From Gracilaria domingensis (Eukaryota > Rhodophyta > Florideophyceae > Gracilariales > Gracilariaceae): 64,000 bases of DNA. A program made the translations under genes and the position numbers. The notes under the pieces were generated by a model. The model made no database searches. It saw only the letters and a program-made list of their open reading frames with translations, and had not been told where the DNA came from. Shown piece by piece: positions 31,941 through 42,786 of the stretch. Location of the stretch: NCBI GenBank assembly GCA_022539475.1, contig VCMS01000063.1, positions 1 through 64,000 of the forward strand. The letters are read 5' to 3'. Within the stretch, counting starts at the first letter, position 1. Each line of letters begins with the position of its first letter.

Positions 31941-32027
31941 CTCACGATAGCAAATATCAATGTCTATCGAGATGCCAACTACGATTTTAAGTAGCAAAAC
32001 ATATAACTGGGACAAATATTGAGCTCT

Positions 32028-33926
32028 TCACCCTAATAAAGACTCTTCATCAGTCTTCTCCAGTGCCTCGCGTACAGCGTACACATTCCAAAACCTACGA
32101 TTCATTCGTAAGAAAGTAAGCGACTCAAACACGATAGGCGTCAAGCTCTTTCGTTCGTCTCTCAATATGTAGGTGGCAATAGACCAAAGTCTCTCTACCT
32201 CTGCCACAGAACCCAAAACGAAACCACAGTCTCTGTATCTCGCACTACAAAATTTTCTACGTTTGCGTTTCTCTTTTCTCTCCCCAAAACTAGAAGAGAC
32301 ACCTTCACTTCCAATTTCATCCACATATGATTCTTCCACATCAAACAGTAAATGTTGGCAGGCTTTCTTTTCTACATTTGACAGTTCGTGCGCACGATTA
32401 GACTGTAGCTTACAGATACCACTCTCAAAGAACGGATCAGGTAAAATGTTTGCATCCGGTGCGATGTATTTCTTCTTAAGAAAACAAGCGTAGAAACCAG
32501 AGTTATGGTTATTTATGCCACTGGCTACATCTTCAACTAGCATATCCAAGGCATCCTGACAGTCGAACAAAGAAGGTCCAGAACTCTGTAAATATTTCGT
32601 CACCTCATCAATGCCTCTTAACTGCCTTGTGTATCGTTGTACCTTACTTAAAAGGCCATGACTTGTATCGACATACAGAGATGATCTCGGATCACTAGAC
32701 ACCGCAGAAAGTTCTCCATGAATTCGAAGATAACGTTCTAACATATATGGCTTTCTAGACCAACGAGTTTCATTGTGCAGAATCGGTTTCAATTCCACCA
32801 AATTACGCATTAAAGCAGCATCTCTCAAGTTCCTCTTACAGTCCGACATTGTGCTGTGCACGGCATCAATGACGTTTCGCAGATCCAGCAGACTTCGAAC
32901 CATATACTTTACCTCGAGGTTTAGTAGATGGTTCTTCCAGGCTACATGTGGGACCTTAAGAAGCCTCTATATCTTTTTATTCACAGGGCAGTTGTACGCT
33001 GTTTGACATTTTATCCACAGCGTAGCATCAACTGAGTATTATTGGAACATGGTACGTATATGCTTGGCATGGATTTCAGCAGTGAATGAAGTTGCCTCAT
33101 TGTCATCGATTGTCGCCTCCGCTGGGTTCTCTTTTCTTTGATCTGGTAGAGATCTCATCGGCGAGCAAAACAAGAGTGCCAGTTTCACTCGGTGCAAAGA
33201 TTCTGATCTGCGAGTACTACTCTTTGGATTGATGTATGATGCAAAGGGGCCAATATAATGGATGCTGGCGCATGTCCATCCATCATGAAGTATAGCACTA
33301 CATTCCACGTCGCGCATCTCTTTGCCAATTTTCTTCTCGAAAATGCTCGTTAGTTTGAGAAAAACACTTTGTATAGTTTTCGCGGAGAATTGGTATTCAT
33401 ACTTCACAATGTTTCGGTAAAGCGGATTTTCAACTGTCGAAATAGGTAGGCTATTCATTACAATGAGTTCAATGTAAGCGTGCAGTGCAATGTCCCTTGT
33501 TGACACTTTTCTTAGAAAGGGTTTGAATCCCTCTTTCATCTCTGCATTTCGTTTGGCTTTGAGATTTTCTTTGCAGAGTTGATTGAGTGTTTGGGAGTCC
33601 TTGTCGGCGATACACTGCTTCAAGTGACGTTAGGATTTGTTAAGTCTTGTGTTCTTTCCAAAACGGAGTTTTCTTTCGGGCTCTTTGCAACATTCATTGG
33701 GGCAAAGGTACACGAGATATGTGCGCTTAATCGTGTTGCCTTTCTTGTGCTTCATTTGTTTTGATTCTTCTCCTACAAAAGTAGCCAAAGTCTGGACAAC
33801 TGTTTTTAGATTGATTGGGGCAAAAGAATTCTTAACTCCCATTTTCTGCAACTCGCAGCTAAAAAGCATCAACGAAGATTGATGGAAGCCAGTTGTGGCC
33901 GATATCCTAACAGAGTGCTTAAACAT
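32028..33926 (-). pseudogene. hAT-family transposase, second type, interrupted
   Basis: The N-terminal piece is 33926-33630, with a Cys pair (PNECCKEP) that may be part of a BED-like finger. The middle piece (33623-33039) has RDVECSAILHDGWTCASIHY, the catalytic-region DGWT motif of hATs. Past a stop, coding resumes with NHLLNLEVKYMV and continues in 32903-32028 with NETRWSRKPYMLERYLRI. The hAT dimerisation motif EVERLWSIATYILRDERKSL lies near 32180. The enzyme would excise and insert DNA. At least two stops and one frame change disable it. Array A of the 30-bp repeats ends about 90 bases past its stop. Confidence 0.75.
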
Positions 33927-34120
33927 TTGAATGCAGTCATCGTGATGTAGCTGTTAGAACATTTGTAACAGCTATATAATGATTTGTCGAACAGGACCAA
34001 ACACAATAACTACATATTGCGACAGGACCAATCGCAATATATAGATATTGCAACGCTAGCCTTTACATTCACACTTACTACGGATATTGGTAGAGTCTAA
34101 CGATGCCTTTGATACCCCTT

Positions 34121-35817
34121 CTACAAGTTCTTGTACACGTTAATAGTCACATTGCCGTGTATCGACCCAACGTTGTTAAGAAAAGCTCGCACTTCCGGTT
34201 CCGCGTTCTCCTTTTCAATTTCTGTAAACCCATCACTTTTCTGTACATTATCACCCGTTCTTCCTTCTTCTGAGTGCCCAAATTCGACATCAAACTTTTT
34301 TTCCAGTCCATGATCTAAACCAGCATCAGCAACATGCTTTCCACGCTTCAAGTCAGGACCTTCAAAGCTACCCAGAATTCCTTCTTGCTGTCGTTTCCCA
34401 GTTGCTCCTCGCAAGTTTGTGTACTTCAAAAAAGAGCGGTGATCGCGATGACCGGAGCGTAGCGCAACCATTGCGTCGTCAAACCCTGATTTAAACAACT
34501 GAGTAATTACGGTACTGCGTAGTCCATGAGTTGTCATAGCTTCACGCATCCCAACGCCGACTATATTGTTGGCTTCGCATGCTTCAGTGACGTACCGGGA
34601 TATTGTCGCGACTCCAATATTTTGCGGCTTGAAAAACTTTTGGGGGTTCACACTCTTGTAGTTCACAGCGCACAGAAACTTATCCAAGGGCTTGCGAAAC
34701 GAGTTGATCAAGGCCATATACTCTTGAAGGTTCTGGAATACATTAACCAAGCCACTCAATTGCTTCCGGTTCCAAATGAAGACCTCTTTCGGCTTCGAAT
34801 TGACCCACTTCAGACCCCCGGACTGGGTTTTCGAAGCTCCATCGGAGCTTCCAATTCGACCAACAATCCGTATAACCTTCTCTCGTCACCTTCAAAAACT
34901 GTCACCACGTCTTTCAGTAGTAGTTCATGCAACTCGCTTCGGCGAAAAGCAGTCATGAAGAAAAGTCCGTATATAATTCGAGTAAGAAAGCCCGGACCGG
35001 TTCGTTTCGAAAGGTCCGGAGATTCATATAACGTTCTTATTTGCTCCTCTGTCAGCACATTGTGACTCTTGATACACTGCCCTTTCGACTGTTCCTCCCG
35101 GATTTTGTTATCCAGAACTCTGAGCAACCCTCTAGGCGGATCCGCAAACACGGGGCCTGAGAGAAGATTTAAATTATATCCTCATCGTTCGGCAAAGGCC
35201 CGTTGCACTCCGGTAATGTAGCACTTCAACTTTGAAGGCCCTAGTTCTCTCTGATCCGATGTCCTCTTACGAGTTGCAACAAACTCGATTAGGATATTGT
35301 TGATTCGCTGCAGAGCATCCCACGGCCATTGCGTGGTGTCGCGGGGTAGAAACTCTCCAGCTGCGTTTGAGAACAAGAACTTAAAGACGGAGTGCAGAGC
35401 TTCTTCGCGCAAGGCCTTTCGTTGCCATGAGAGAGTCTTGGAATCGACTAGACGCTTTCGAGCATCAGAATCTAACGGGCCATACGCTTCTGTTATAAAG
35501 GCGCAAAGCGCATTTATGGCTGTGTTGGTTACATTGCGGGTGTTTTGTGGAACCCGTTTTCCGACAAGTGATCGTGCGTGTGATGAAAGAGAAGGGATTG
35601 TAGGCTTCGTGTCCGATTTGCTCGTGTGAGGCGGGAAGTGATCATTCTCCTTGTCAAGAGTGAGCACAATCTGGTCAGTTGATCCTGGTAATGACACAAC
35701 CTCTTGATTCAGAGGCATTGCGTCCAAATGATTGGCTATTTGGTCCATGTTGTCAGTTCGCTGTGGCAGGATCAAGGGCAGAGTTCCTACTGTACTGCCG
35801 AAGGAGATCGTTTTCAA
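34121..35817 (-). pseudogene. Crypton-type tyrosine recombinase, interrupted
   Basis: The N-terminal SAM-like core-binding region is at 35817-35182 (TNTAINALCAFITEAYG, LSWQRKALREEALHS). After an in-frame TGA at 35182-35184 it continues in 35151-34810 with FMTAFRRSELHELL, which supplies the first catalytic Arg. After a -1 frame change in a run of five G, 34759-34121 gives THGLRSTVI (H-x-x-R), RSGHRDHRSFLKY (second His) and the nucleophile Tyr in KYTNL. Cryptons are DNA transposons mobilised by tyrosine recombinases and related to the DUF3504 proteins of animals. The C-terminal tail is acidic. One stop and one frame change are the only damage, so inactivation is recent. Confidence 0.75.
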
Positions 35818-36217
35818 TGGCGCTATCGGCGGTGTCCAAGGAACATATTCGTGCTCATTGTCTCACGCCATGTCTTCTTCCACTTGCATTGGCGTCAAGA
35901 AAGCAGTATTTGCGTCTGCCTCAATAGTAACTAAATTCGCGTCTTTGTCATTGTCTTCTAGTGAAGGTCGAGGAGACAAAGAAGACATCTTACCGTAGTG
36001 TTGCAAATCGTGGGTGTTGGTTTCTGTGTAGAAGAAGATTGCTTGCATGGCACTACAATTTGAGTAGTGCAGGAAGAACGCTTAGAAAATCTGAGTTTAT
36101 CCAACCGCCGTCGCATTGTTCCAATGGTTTACTTTATGATATCGCTAAGATAGAAACCTATCGATTCGTGAATTCATTAGGCCTCCCGTTATTGGGTTTT
36201 CTTCCTGTTCGACAAGC
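35818..36217. other. Upstream flank of the Crypton gene
   Basis: About 400 bases without a recognised gene. Frames are open on the plus strand across 35679-35998, but they mirror the Crypton start and show no family character. Confidence 0.4.
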
Positions 36218-36344
36218 AAGTTATTGCACAGCGCACTCACCGAGCGATATAGTGAACCTCGGCTCAATGCTTGGCCTTGCTTCGCTCGGGCAAGCATTTT
36301 CGCTTCGGTCCACAATCGCTCGGTTCGGTCCTGTGCAATAACTT
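36218..36344. mobile_element. Foldback/MITE-like element, 127 bp
   Basis: Ends are AAGTTATTGCACAG and its exact complement (14 bp). The inner halves also pair imperfectly (ACCGAGCGAT near the left end with ATCGCTCGGT near the right). The whole element is an imperfect palindrome. No target duplication was evident. It sits between the Crypton gene and repeat array B. Confidence 0.65.
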
Positions 36345-36595
36345 ATACAAAATGATTAGGATGTGTACCATTCTGTTCAATGCTCTGCTTTTGATTTGAA
36401 TTGGCTGATTTATCGATAACTGATTGAAGAGTTTGTCATTTGTTGACTGAATCTTAGCGATATGGGCTCTGTCTGTTACTGTCCATTCGTTGTAGATTAC
36501 AAATTGTATTATCCTACCCAGAATCAGTCTCATTCTGTGTAAGAATCTGTTGCTTGTTTCCTCTTTTTTATGGTGACAAATGTTTCCACTACGGC

Positions 36596-36800
36596 TGCAA
36601 TCGCAATCGCGATTACAACAATCGTTTCAATCGCATTTGCGATTGGACGAACGCAGCAATCGCAATTGCGATTGCAAATATTCTTGCAATCGCGATTGCG
36701 ATTACAGCAGGTCTCTGCAATCTTGATTGCGATTGCAGCAGTTCTCGGCAATCTTGATTGCAATATCTCGAATCCATGCAATCCTAGATTGCAATGTGCA
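36596..36800. repeat. Array of 30-bp repeats with palindromic core, copy B
   Basis: Starts equivalent to TGCAATC occur at 36596, 36626, 36655, 36685, 36716, 36747 and 36777, a period of 29-31 bases. The core GCAATC-NN-GATTGC is the same as in array A 4.8 kb to the left, and the orientation is the same. The variable parts differ (AGCAGKTCTC here). Confidence 0.8.
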
Positions 36801-37176
36801 ATGGCATTCGATTGTGCAATCAATCGATTGCGTCGCAGCCCTGGCGAGCACCGTAACGGGCGCCACAAAACGCCCCATCTACCAACCAATACCCCTAACG
36901 CGTGCTCAATAAAAATCCTCCCAGAACTTTGCCAGTAGTCGTAACAGTTTTGAGAAGTGGACCAATTTCGCCCAAGCCACGGGCACAGAAGCCTCCCAGA
37001 GCTGTTATATGCGTCGTCAGCAGCAATCTATTATCCGCTGTAGAGAAATCTATTTTGACTAGAAAACAAGCGAGACAATATAGTCATATTATATGCAGTA
37101 GAATCATGAGTAGAACCTCGAAAAAGGCATGAAACGAAGGTAAATATATAACAGGAATCGCATATTGCTTGTACGT
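36801..37176. other. Gene-free stretch
   Basis: AT-rich, no coding or structural signal beyond the decaying end of repeat array B. Confidence 0.5.
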
Positions 37177-37700
37177 TTATCGCAAGGAATATTTTTCTAT
37201 TGTAATATGTTGATGAATTTCACACTTGGTGGCAATCGGTTCACATATTTTGATAGCTTATCCATCCAAGGCGCTGCAGTAACTAAGTAAAGGATTCCGT
37301 CCATTTCTAGAGAACTGTTCTGAAACTTCCTTTAGCCAAGATTCCCGATCATAAGAAAATGTAAATTCAATTACGTCGTCGATGCGTCCAATTGTTTTCT
37401 CCAAAATATGATACAAAATAGACGGGAAACATTATGTGCCAGGAAAATGTCGAGATATGATTCTCCTGCCAACCCACGTAGATTTCTTGATAGCTGTAGA
37501 TATGTGCATTTTTTATAAAGCTTGTATTGATCTTGGTGATACCAATCAATTTGGCAAACGAGTGGATCATAAAGAGAAAACGGCATTCTGTATAGATGGC
37601 GAAAGAACTTGTCCGTCATTCCAAAATGATAGAATAAAATGTAGTAAAGGGACGCTTGATGTTTACAGACACTCGATCTTGCAATTGTTGCTTTTCGTGT
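37177..37700 (-). pseudogene. PIF/Harbinger-type transposase fragment
   Basis: Read on the minus strand: FRHLYRMPFSLYDPLV near 37600, then LQLSRNLRGLAGESYLDIFL near 37470 and the VSR helix. Past a stop, SWLKEVSEQFSR and CSALDG follow, where Asp would be the first catalytic residue. After one frame change come AIKICEPIATKCEIHQH and EKYSLR, the P..Y..RKG-YS region. This order is that of DDE_Tnp_4/HARBI1-like nucleases, recalled from memory. The C-terminal half of the enzyme, with the other acidic residues, is absent. It is a dead, truncated copy. Confidence 0.6.
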
Positions 37701-38154
37701 ACCCATAAACAAGCAAGCACTTAAAACATTTCCAGTTGCGATTTTAGGTTTGTTCGTATTGCGAGAAGAGCATATGCAGCTCGTCATTTGCGAACAGTTA
37801 AAGATGTGGAGCTCATGAGAGAACAAGCTTTTTGAAAATGTCTGTGATGTATGTAATATGATCTCTAATGCAAGCAGTAGCAATTAAATTGCTTGCGATA
37901 TGTTTTATGGAGCTTGGCGACCGGTAGTGCGATGATCGTGATTAAGATGATTTAAGCCCGTCGTGGATGCTTTTAATAGCCTGCTAGTGCAGGGTACTGT
38001 TCGGTACGAGGAGTAAATACGAGGGCTCCATTCATATTCTGTGGTAGGATATGGAATGCTGTAAAGGCCTGCATTTTTGGGCATATTTTGATAGTCATGT
38101 TTTGTGTAAAATGCTTGGAACGACCTTTAGAGTCATTTTTCGATCCAGTCGTCC
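37701..38154. other. Gene-free flank of the copia element
   Basis: A frame is open to 37883 on the minus strand upstream of the Harbinger motifs but shows no homology that I recognise. Nothing else seen. Confidence 0.4.
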
Positions 38155-38158
38155 GAAC

Positions 38159-38485
38159 TGTGGAGACGCTAAAACGTCTGTGAAGCAAATGTTGCTCAAA
38201 GACGTGGCAGTCTGGTTATACTGCAACGTCGGCATGGAGTAACATGGTTCAAGACGTTGCACTGCACATTGGTACAGCGGTTGGCAGTGAAAAGTCAGCA
38301 GAGAGTTCCAAACGGGCTGCTCTTTAATTAGAAGAAGAGAGAGCACCGAAAACACAAACATTAGTTGTAGTCTGTGACTTAGTTGCTGGAAGCTAGTGAT
38401 AGATAGAAAGGTAGCTCGGACAAGTAAAGAGCGGATCGAGGAGTCGATCTAACCCCTTGTGAGACCAATTTACGTACCCCCCCCA
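38159..38485 (+). repeat. 5' LTR of the copia element
   Basis: 327 bases beginning TGTGGAGAC and ending in a C-run followed by CA. It matches the 3' LTR along its length. It holds the promoter and the start of the transcript by family rule; no clear TATA could be assigned. Confidence 0.9.
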
Positions 38486-38490
38486 CAACA

Positions 38491-38502
38491 GGTTATCGGG
38501 CC
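38491..38502 (+). other. Candidate primer-binding site
   Basis: GGTTATCGGGCC lies a few bases after the 5' LTR. It resembles the half-tRNA-iMet primer site of Drosophila copia (GGTTATGGGCCC, from memory), suggesting priming from an internal cut of a tRNA rather than its 3' end. Weak because of mismatches. Confidence 0.35.
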
Positions 38503-38572
38503 TACCACGAACTACTGTCGCGTGTTGCGGTTCTTTTTCTTTCTCTAGTGCGTCTGAGGCTACCGCATCGTC

Positions 38573-40132
38573 ATGGAAGACACCTTTGTCGACGTTGCGA
38601 AGCTTCGCATTCCGCTGTTGAAGGCGGATAACTACTTCATGTGGTCGCACAAAATGGAGCTGGTGTTGCGCTCCAAAGGCGTGTGGCCTCTGGGGAATGG
38701 CGCTGATCGTAAATCGGAGGACGAAGACGCTGTCGAGAAGTTCGAGAAGAGGAAGGATATCGCTCTGACCTGCATACTACTCTCGGTACGTGAGTACTGT
38801 GTGGCATCGGTGGTGACGATACGGGACCCGGCTGAGATTTGGAAGACGCTAAAGTCGAACTTCGAAATGGTATCGCAGGCGAGCATAGATGCGCTAGTGG
38901 AACAGTATCAGGATATGAAGATGACAACGGATGAACGTGTGCTTGACTACACCAATCGACTTGCAGTCATCGAGATGAAGCTGAATAGTATCGGACACAC
39001 TCTATCTGATGCCGAAAGGCTTAGAGCGATCCTGAGGGGCCTCACAAAGGACTTTGATGTGACAGCTGAAGTCATAAATCAGACTGGAACTACTCTGAAG
39101 GACGCCGTACCGCGCTTGATCGCCCGTGAGGGGCAGTTGTTGAAGGACAGTCGGTCCTCTAGCTCCACTTCAGGACATGTGAGAGCACTACAGGCGCGTA
39201 CAAAGAAGACTTCAGAAGACCGGAAGTGCTTCTTTTGTAACAAGAAAGGTCACATCAAGAAGAACTGCTGGGACAATCCTCGCAGTAACAGTTACAAAGG
39301 GAAGAAGAATGGCCATGAAGAGAAGCATTCGGATTGTGGAAATGAAAACGATGGTGTGGCCGGGATCGTCGCTGGACTGGTAGTGGTTGCTTTTGAAGAT
39401 GAAGAGGCACCAGTGATGGAGACACTTGATGTATCTGACGCGAATGAATTTCGAGAGAACATCGTATTGAAGGAAGCCGGATACATTGCAAATCACCGAG
39501 TTCATGAGGGACAGGAGTTCTCATGGTACTTGGACTCAGGTGCATCGAAACACATGACTCATAGCCAGAACTACTTCGTTCATGGCGTCCATTCCTCCAC
39601 GAAGAAGACTGTATCAGTAGGAGACGGTGCAAAGCTACGAGTGAATGGACAGGGTACTGTAGAATGTTGGATTCGTGCAACAGAAGGTCAACGCGAGAAG
39701 ATTGTTCTTAACGACGTACTCTACGTGCCGGAGCTTATGTGTAATCTGCTGTCCGTGAGCGCTATTCGTCGTCGCGGATACATGACGGTGTTCATGTCTG
39801 ACAATGAAGGATCAGGGATCACGGTAATTGTGGACCAGAGTAGCCTGAGGATTCTGACAGTAGGGAAAGAACTCGATGAAGGACTCTACGAAATCAAGCT
39901 TGCTCCATCTGACAACCGAAAAACTAACGTTTTGATTGCACAGGACAGAGAAAACTATGCGCTAACCTGGCATAGACATCTCGGCCACGCAAGCTTAGAC
40001 TACATTCGGAAGACTCTGCGAATCATCAACGGCGTACGACAGGTATCGATACTCTACTTCGGACCCTGCGAACCGTGTGTGGAACGCAAAGCCACTCGAG
40101 CACCGCGGAAGCCAAGCGATGCATCAAAGTAG
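38573..40132 (+). CDS. Copia gag-protease ORF, ends at an in-frame TAG
   Basis: 519 codons. The gag region opens LKADNYFMWSHKMELVLRSK, typical of UBN2/copia gag. A CCHC zinc knuckle (CFFCNKKGHIKKNC) lies near residues 222-235. The aspartic protease site WYLDSGASKHMT is near residue 320. The pre-integrase zinc region has H-R-H-L-G-H and C-E-P-C near the end. Gag packages RNA and protease matures the polyprotein. The TAG at 40130-40132 falls between the pre-integrase zinc module and the integrase core; the frame continues unchanged after it. Confidence 0.88.
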   Translation: MEDTFVDVAKLRIPLLKADNYFMWSHKMELVLRSKGVWPLGNGADRKSEDEDAVEKFEKRKDIALTCILLSVREYCVASVVTIRDPAEIWKTLKSNFEMVSQASIDALVEQYQDMKMTTDERVLDYTNRLAVIEMKLNSIGHTLSDAERLRAILRGLTKDFDVTAEVINQTGTTLKDAVPRLIAREGQLLKDSRSSSSTSGHVRALQARTKKTSEDRKCFFCNKKGHIKKNCWDNPRSNSYKGKKNGHEEKHSDCGNENDGVAGIVAGLVVVAFEDEEAPVMETLDVSDANEFRENIVLKEAGYIANHRVHEGQEFSWYLDSGASKHMTHSQNYFVHGVHSSTKKTVSVGDGAKLRVNGQGTVECWIRATEGQREKIVLNDVLYVPELMCNLLSVSAIRRRGYMTVFMSDNEGSGITVIVDQSSLRILTVGKELDEGLYEIKLAPSDNRKTNVLIAQDRENYALTWHRHLGHASLDYIRKTLRIINGVRQVSILYFGPCEPCVERKATRAPRKPSDASK

Positions 40133-40135
40133 AAC

Positions 40136-41145
40136 ATGGAGGTTCTTGACCTTGTTCACTCAGACGTCATAGGACTCATGAACGTTGAGAGCTTGTCAAA
40201 GGCGAAGTACGCGGTGACCACTTATGACGACAAGACTTGTCTGTCAGCAGTGCGGTTCACACGAACACGGGCGCAAGTAGGAGGCCGAATCAAGGACATG
40301 ATCACCTTGTTTGAGACTCAGTCTGGACGAGTGCTGAAGCGGTTCAGGTTTGACAACGCGGGCGAGTATTTGTACGGTGCAATGCAGAACTGGTTGAACA
40401 GCAAAGGAGTGCTCATGAAACCGAGTCCGGCATACAGCCCTGAGTCCAACGGGAGAGACTCAATCGTACACTGAATGACAAGGCTCGAACGATGTTACGG
40501 AAGATTGAAGGGACACCACGCAGTCGCCAACTGTGGGCAGAAGCCGTTGACACAGCGAACTACATCCGGAACCGCACATTCGTTCGACGCGAAGGGGAGC
40601 CTCACATGACTCCGATAGAGGCTTTCACTGGTATCAAGCCTAACCTAGCGCACTTACGAACCTTCGGACAACAATGTTATGTACACATCCCGAGGGAGCG
40701 CCGTCAACGTAGTGCAAAGTACGAGAAGCGTGCCATCAAGGGGATCCTTGTCGGGTATGAGAGGGGCAAGTGCTACAGGGTGTACATTCCGAACGAGAAC
40801 AAAGTGATTGTGTCTCAAGATGTCACATTCAATGAGAAAGTGACTGGATGGAAGCCTGAATCTGAGAGTGAATCTCTCCCTGGACCACAGAAAGTCGACC
40901 TCAGTGGTGTGGACCACTGTGAAGAGGATCATGAAGTGCAAATGGATGTGAAGCAAGAAGATATGGCTGGAAAGGAAGCAAAGAAGCAAGAAGATCAGAA
41001 GCAGGAAGATTTGGTGGATGATGAAGTGAAGGAAGAAGAAGAGTTTGTGGACGCACAAGTGGAGTATTCCTACGACCCGGAGCTTGTGACTCACTACCCA
41101 GATGAGCCAAGAAGGTCCAGTCGATCCTGCCAAGCACCCAATTGA
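40136..41145 (+). pseudogene. Copia integrase core, one frame change
   Basis: Directly after the TAG, DLVHSDVIGLM holds the first catalytic Asp and RFDNAGEYL the second. YSPESNG holds the Glu, so the D,D-35-E triad is complete. At about 40455 a few bases are missing, since the expected R-A-E-R-L-N-R-T reads on in the next frame from RLNRTLNDKAR. The C-terminal part (to 41145) has ANYIRNRTF and the GKCYRVYIP region, then an acidic Lys/Glu-rich linker. Integrase joins the cDNA copy to target DNA. A TGA at 41143-41145 cuts it from the polymerase. Confidence 0.85.
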
Positions 41146-41163
41146 TACAACCCAGACGCCACC

Positions 41164-42786
41164 ATGGCATTACTCACCACTAGTGCCTTGGGGAACCCTG
41201 TGGACGATAGACCACTGATTGTTCGTGAAGCTTTGCACGGAAACGACGCCGAAGACTGGCGAGCAGCCATGCGTGAGGAGATGGATCATATGGACCAGAG
41301 ATCTGTATGGGAACTAGTTCCGCCTCCAGAGAACTGCCGACCTATCAGTAGCAGGTGGATTTTTCTCAAGAAGCGAGATGAGACAGGCCAGATAGAGCGA
41401 TACCGTGCACGATTGGTAGCTCGAGGCTTCTCACAGCGTCCTGGACTGGACTATGAGGAACTGTTTTCCCCTGTTGTGAAGTATGGTACAGTTAGAGCCG
41501 TACTGTCGCACATGGTGGCCAATGATCTTGATGCTATTCAGTTTGATGTTAGAACAGCGTTCCTGTATGGTGATCTCACTGAAGACCTTTACATGAAACA
41601 ACCGGAAGGCTTCATGAATGAGCAATGTAGGGATCACGTGTACCAGCTGAAGAAGGCCATTTATGGCCTCAAGCAGGCATCGCGCGCATGGAGGACCAAG
41701 TTTAAGGCTATCATGAAGACGATTGGCTGCACTCTGTCTGAGAACGACCCTGGTCTCTTCCTTTATAACAGTGTTGAGAGACGGGTGACCATTCTTGTGT
41801 ACGTAGATGACGGTATCATTGTCGGCAAAGGCAGAGACATGTTGCTGGAACTTGGGAAGAAATTACAAGCCCATGTCGACCTTAGTGTCTACGATGAGCC
41901 ACGAAAGTTCCTCGGGATGATCATCGAACGTAGCGCTGACAGGAAGTCTTTGAGTCTACACAATCAACCGATGATAGAGCGCCTGGCTGCCCAGTTTCAT
42001 GTACAGGATGGTGCCAAAGTTAACGTTCCTCTCCAGAACACAATCTTGACAAAGGCTTCAGATGTTAATGAAGATCTTGGCAATCTCCCTTACAGAGAAC
42101 TGGTAGGCTCCTTGCTGCATCTCGCAAACACTGTGCGTCCTGACATCGCCTTTTCGGTCTCGTATCTCTCGCGCTTCATGCAGGAGTACTCGCGCGAACA
42201 CTGGAGTGCGGCTATGAATGTTCTCAAGTACCCTAGCACCACGAAAGATGCTAAGATTGTGTACCTTGCTGATGATACTGTTGGACTTGAGGGAACTTCA
42301 GATGCAGACTTTGCTGGCGATAGAGAGAACAGGAAGTCTACTAGTGGCTTCATCTTTACGTATGCTGGAGGACCTATTTCGTGGAGAAGCAAGAAGCAGA
42401 CTGTTGTAGCGCAGTCTACTCTAGAAGCGGAATATGTTGCAATGTCCTTCGCTGTTCGAGAAAAAGTGTGGCTACCACGATTATTTAACGAACTGCGTGG
42501 ACACGAAGCTCTGAGAAGTATTGACATCTTCGGAGATAATCAGGGCATGGTTTCTTTGTGCCATGATGAAGTCCTGAACGAGAAAACAAAGCGCATCGAA
42601 GTGAAATATCATCTCGTGAAAGACTCTGTGGAACGTGGACTTGTGCGAGTTGGCTACAGGAGAAGCAGTGGGTTACCTGCAGATTTATTTACGAAGCGCC
42701 ACAACACGAAGACGCATCGACGTCTTTGCGAAATGTTTGGTATAAAATTGGTGCGTTTCGATCGAGAAGGAGTGTGGAGACACTGA
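41164..42786 (+). CDS. Copia reverse transcriptase and RNase H
   Basis: 540 codons in the same frame as the preceding integrase part, beyond the TGA. Reverse transcriptase motifs: RYRARLVARGFSQR, then DVRTAFLYGDL with the catalytic Asp, QLKKAIYGLKQASRAW, and the YVDD box (ILVYVDDGII). RNase H: SDADFAGD with the first Asp, the Glu in STLEAEYVAM, FGDNQGM, and the final KYHLVKD..G region. The enzyme copies the RNA to cDNA and removes RNA. The frame is intact and ends 14 bases inside the 3' LTR. Confidence 0.92.
   Translation: MALLTTSALGNPVDDRPLIVREALHGNDAEDWRAAMREEMDHMDQRSVWELVPPPENCRPISSRWIFLKKRDETGQIERYRARLVARGFSQRPGLDYEELFSPVVKYGTVRAVLSHMVANDLDAIQFDVRTAFLYGDLTEDLYMKQPEGFMNEQCRDHVYQLKKAIYGLKQASRAWRTKFKAIMKTIGCTLSENDPGLFLYNSVERRVTILVYVDDGIIVGKGRDMLLELGKKLQAHVDLSVYDEPRKFLGMIIERSADRKSLSLHNQPMIERLAAQFHVQDGAKVNVPLQNTILTKASDVNEDLGNLPYRELVGSLLHLANTVRPDIAFSVSYLSRFMQEYSREHWSAAMNVLKYPSTTKDAKIVYLADDTVGLEGTSDADFAGDRENRKSTSGFIFTYAGGPISWRSKKQTVVAQSTLEAEYVAMSFAVREKVWLPRLFNELRGHEALRSIDIFGDNQGMVSLCHDEVLNEKTKRIEVKYHLVKDSVERGLVRVGYRRSSGLPADLFTKRHNTKTHRRLCEMFGIKLVRFDREGVWRH
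42763..42772 (+). other. Polypurine tract
   Basis: CGAGAAGGAG directly before the TG of the 3' LTR, the usual place for plus-strand priming. Confidence 0.55.

Noticed and set aside
31755-36800. CRISPR array
   Set aside because: The 30-bp arrays have a regular period, but there are no unique spacers between identical repeats, the units are themselves diverged, and the setting is eukaryotic.
40130-41145. Stop-codon reassignment (TAG or TGA coding) in the copia element
   Set aside because: Host genes in the window use TAG, TAA and TGA as stops, and the element also has a frame change, so plain decay is enough.
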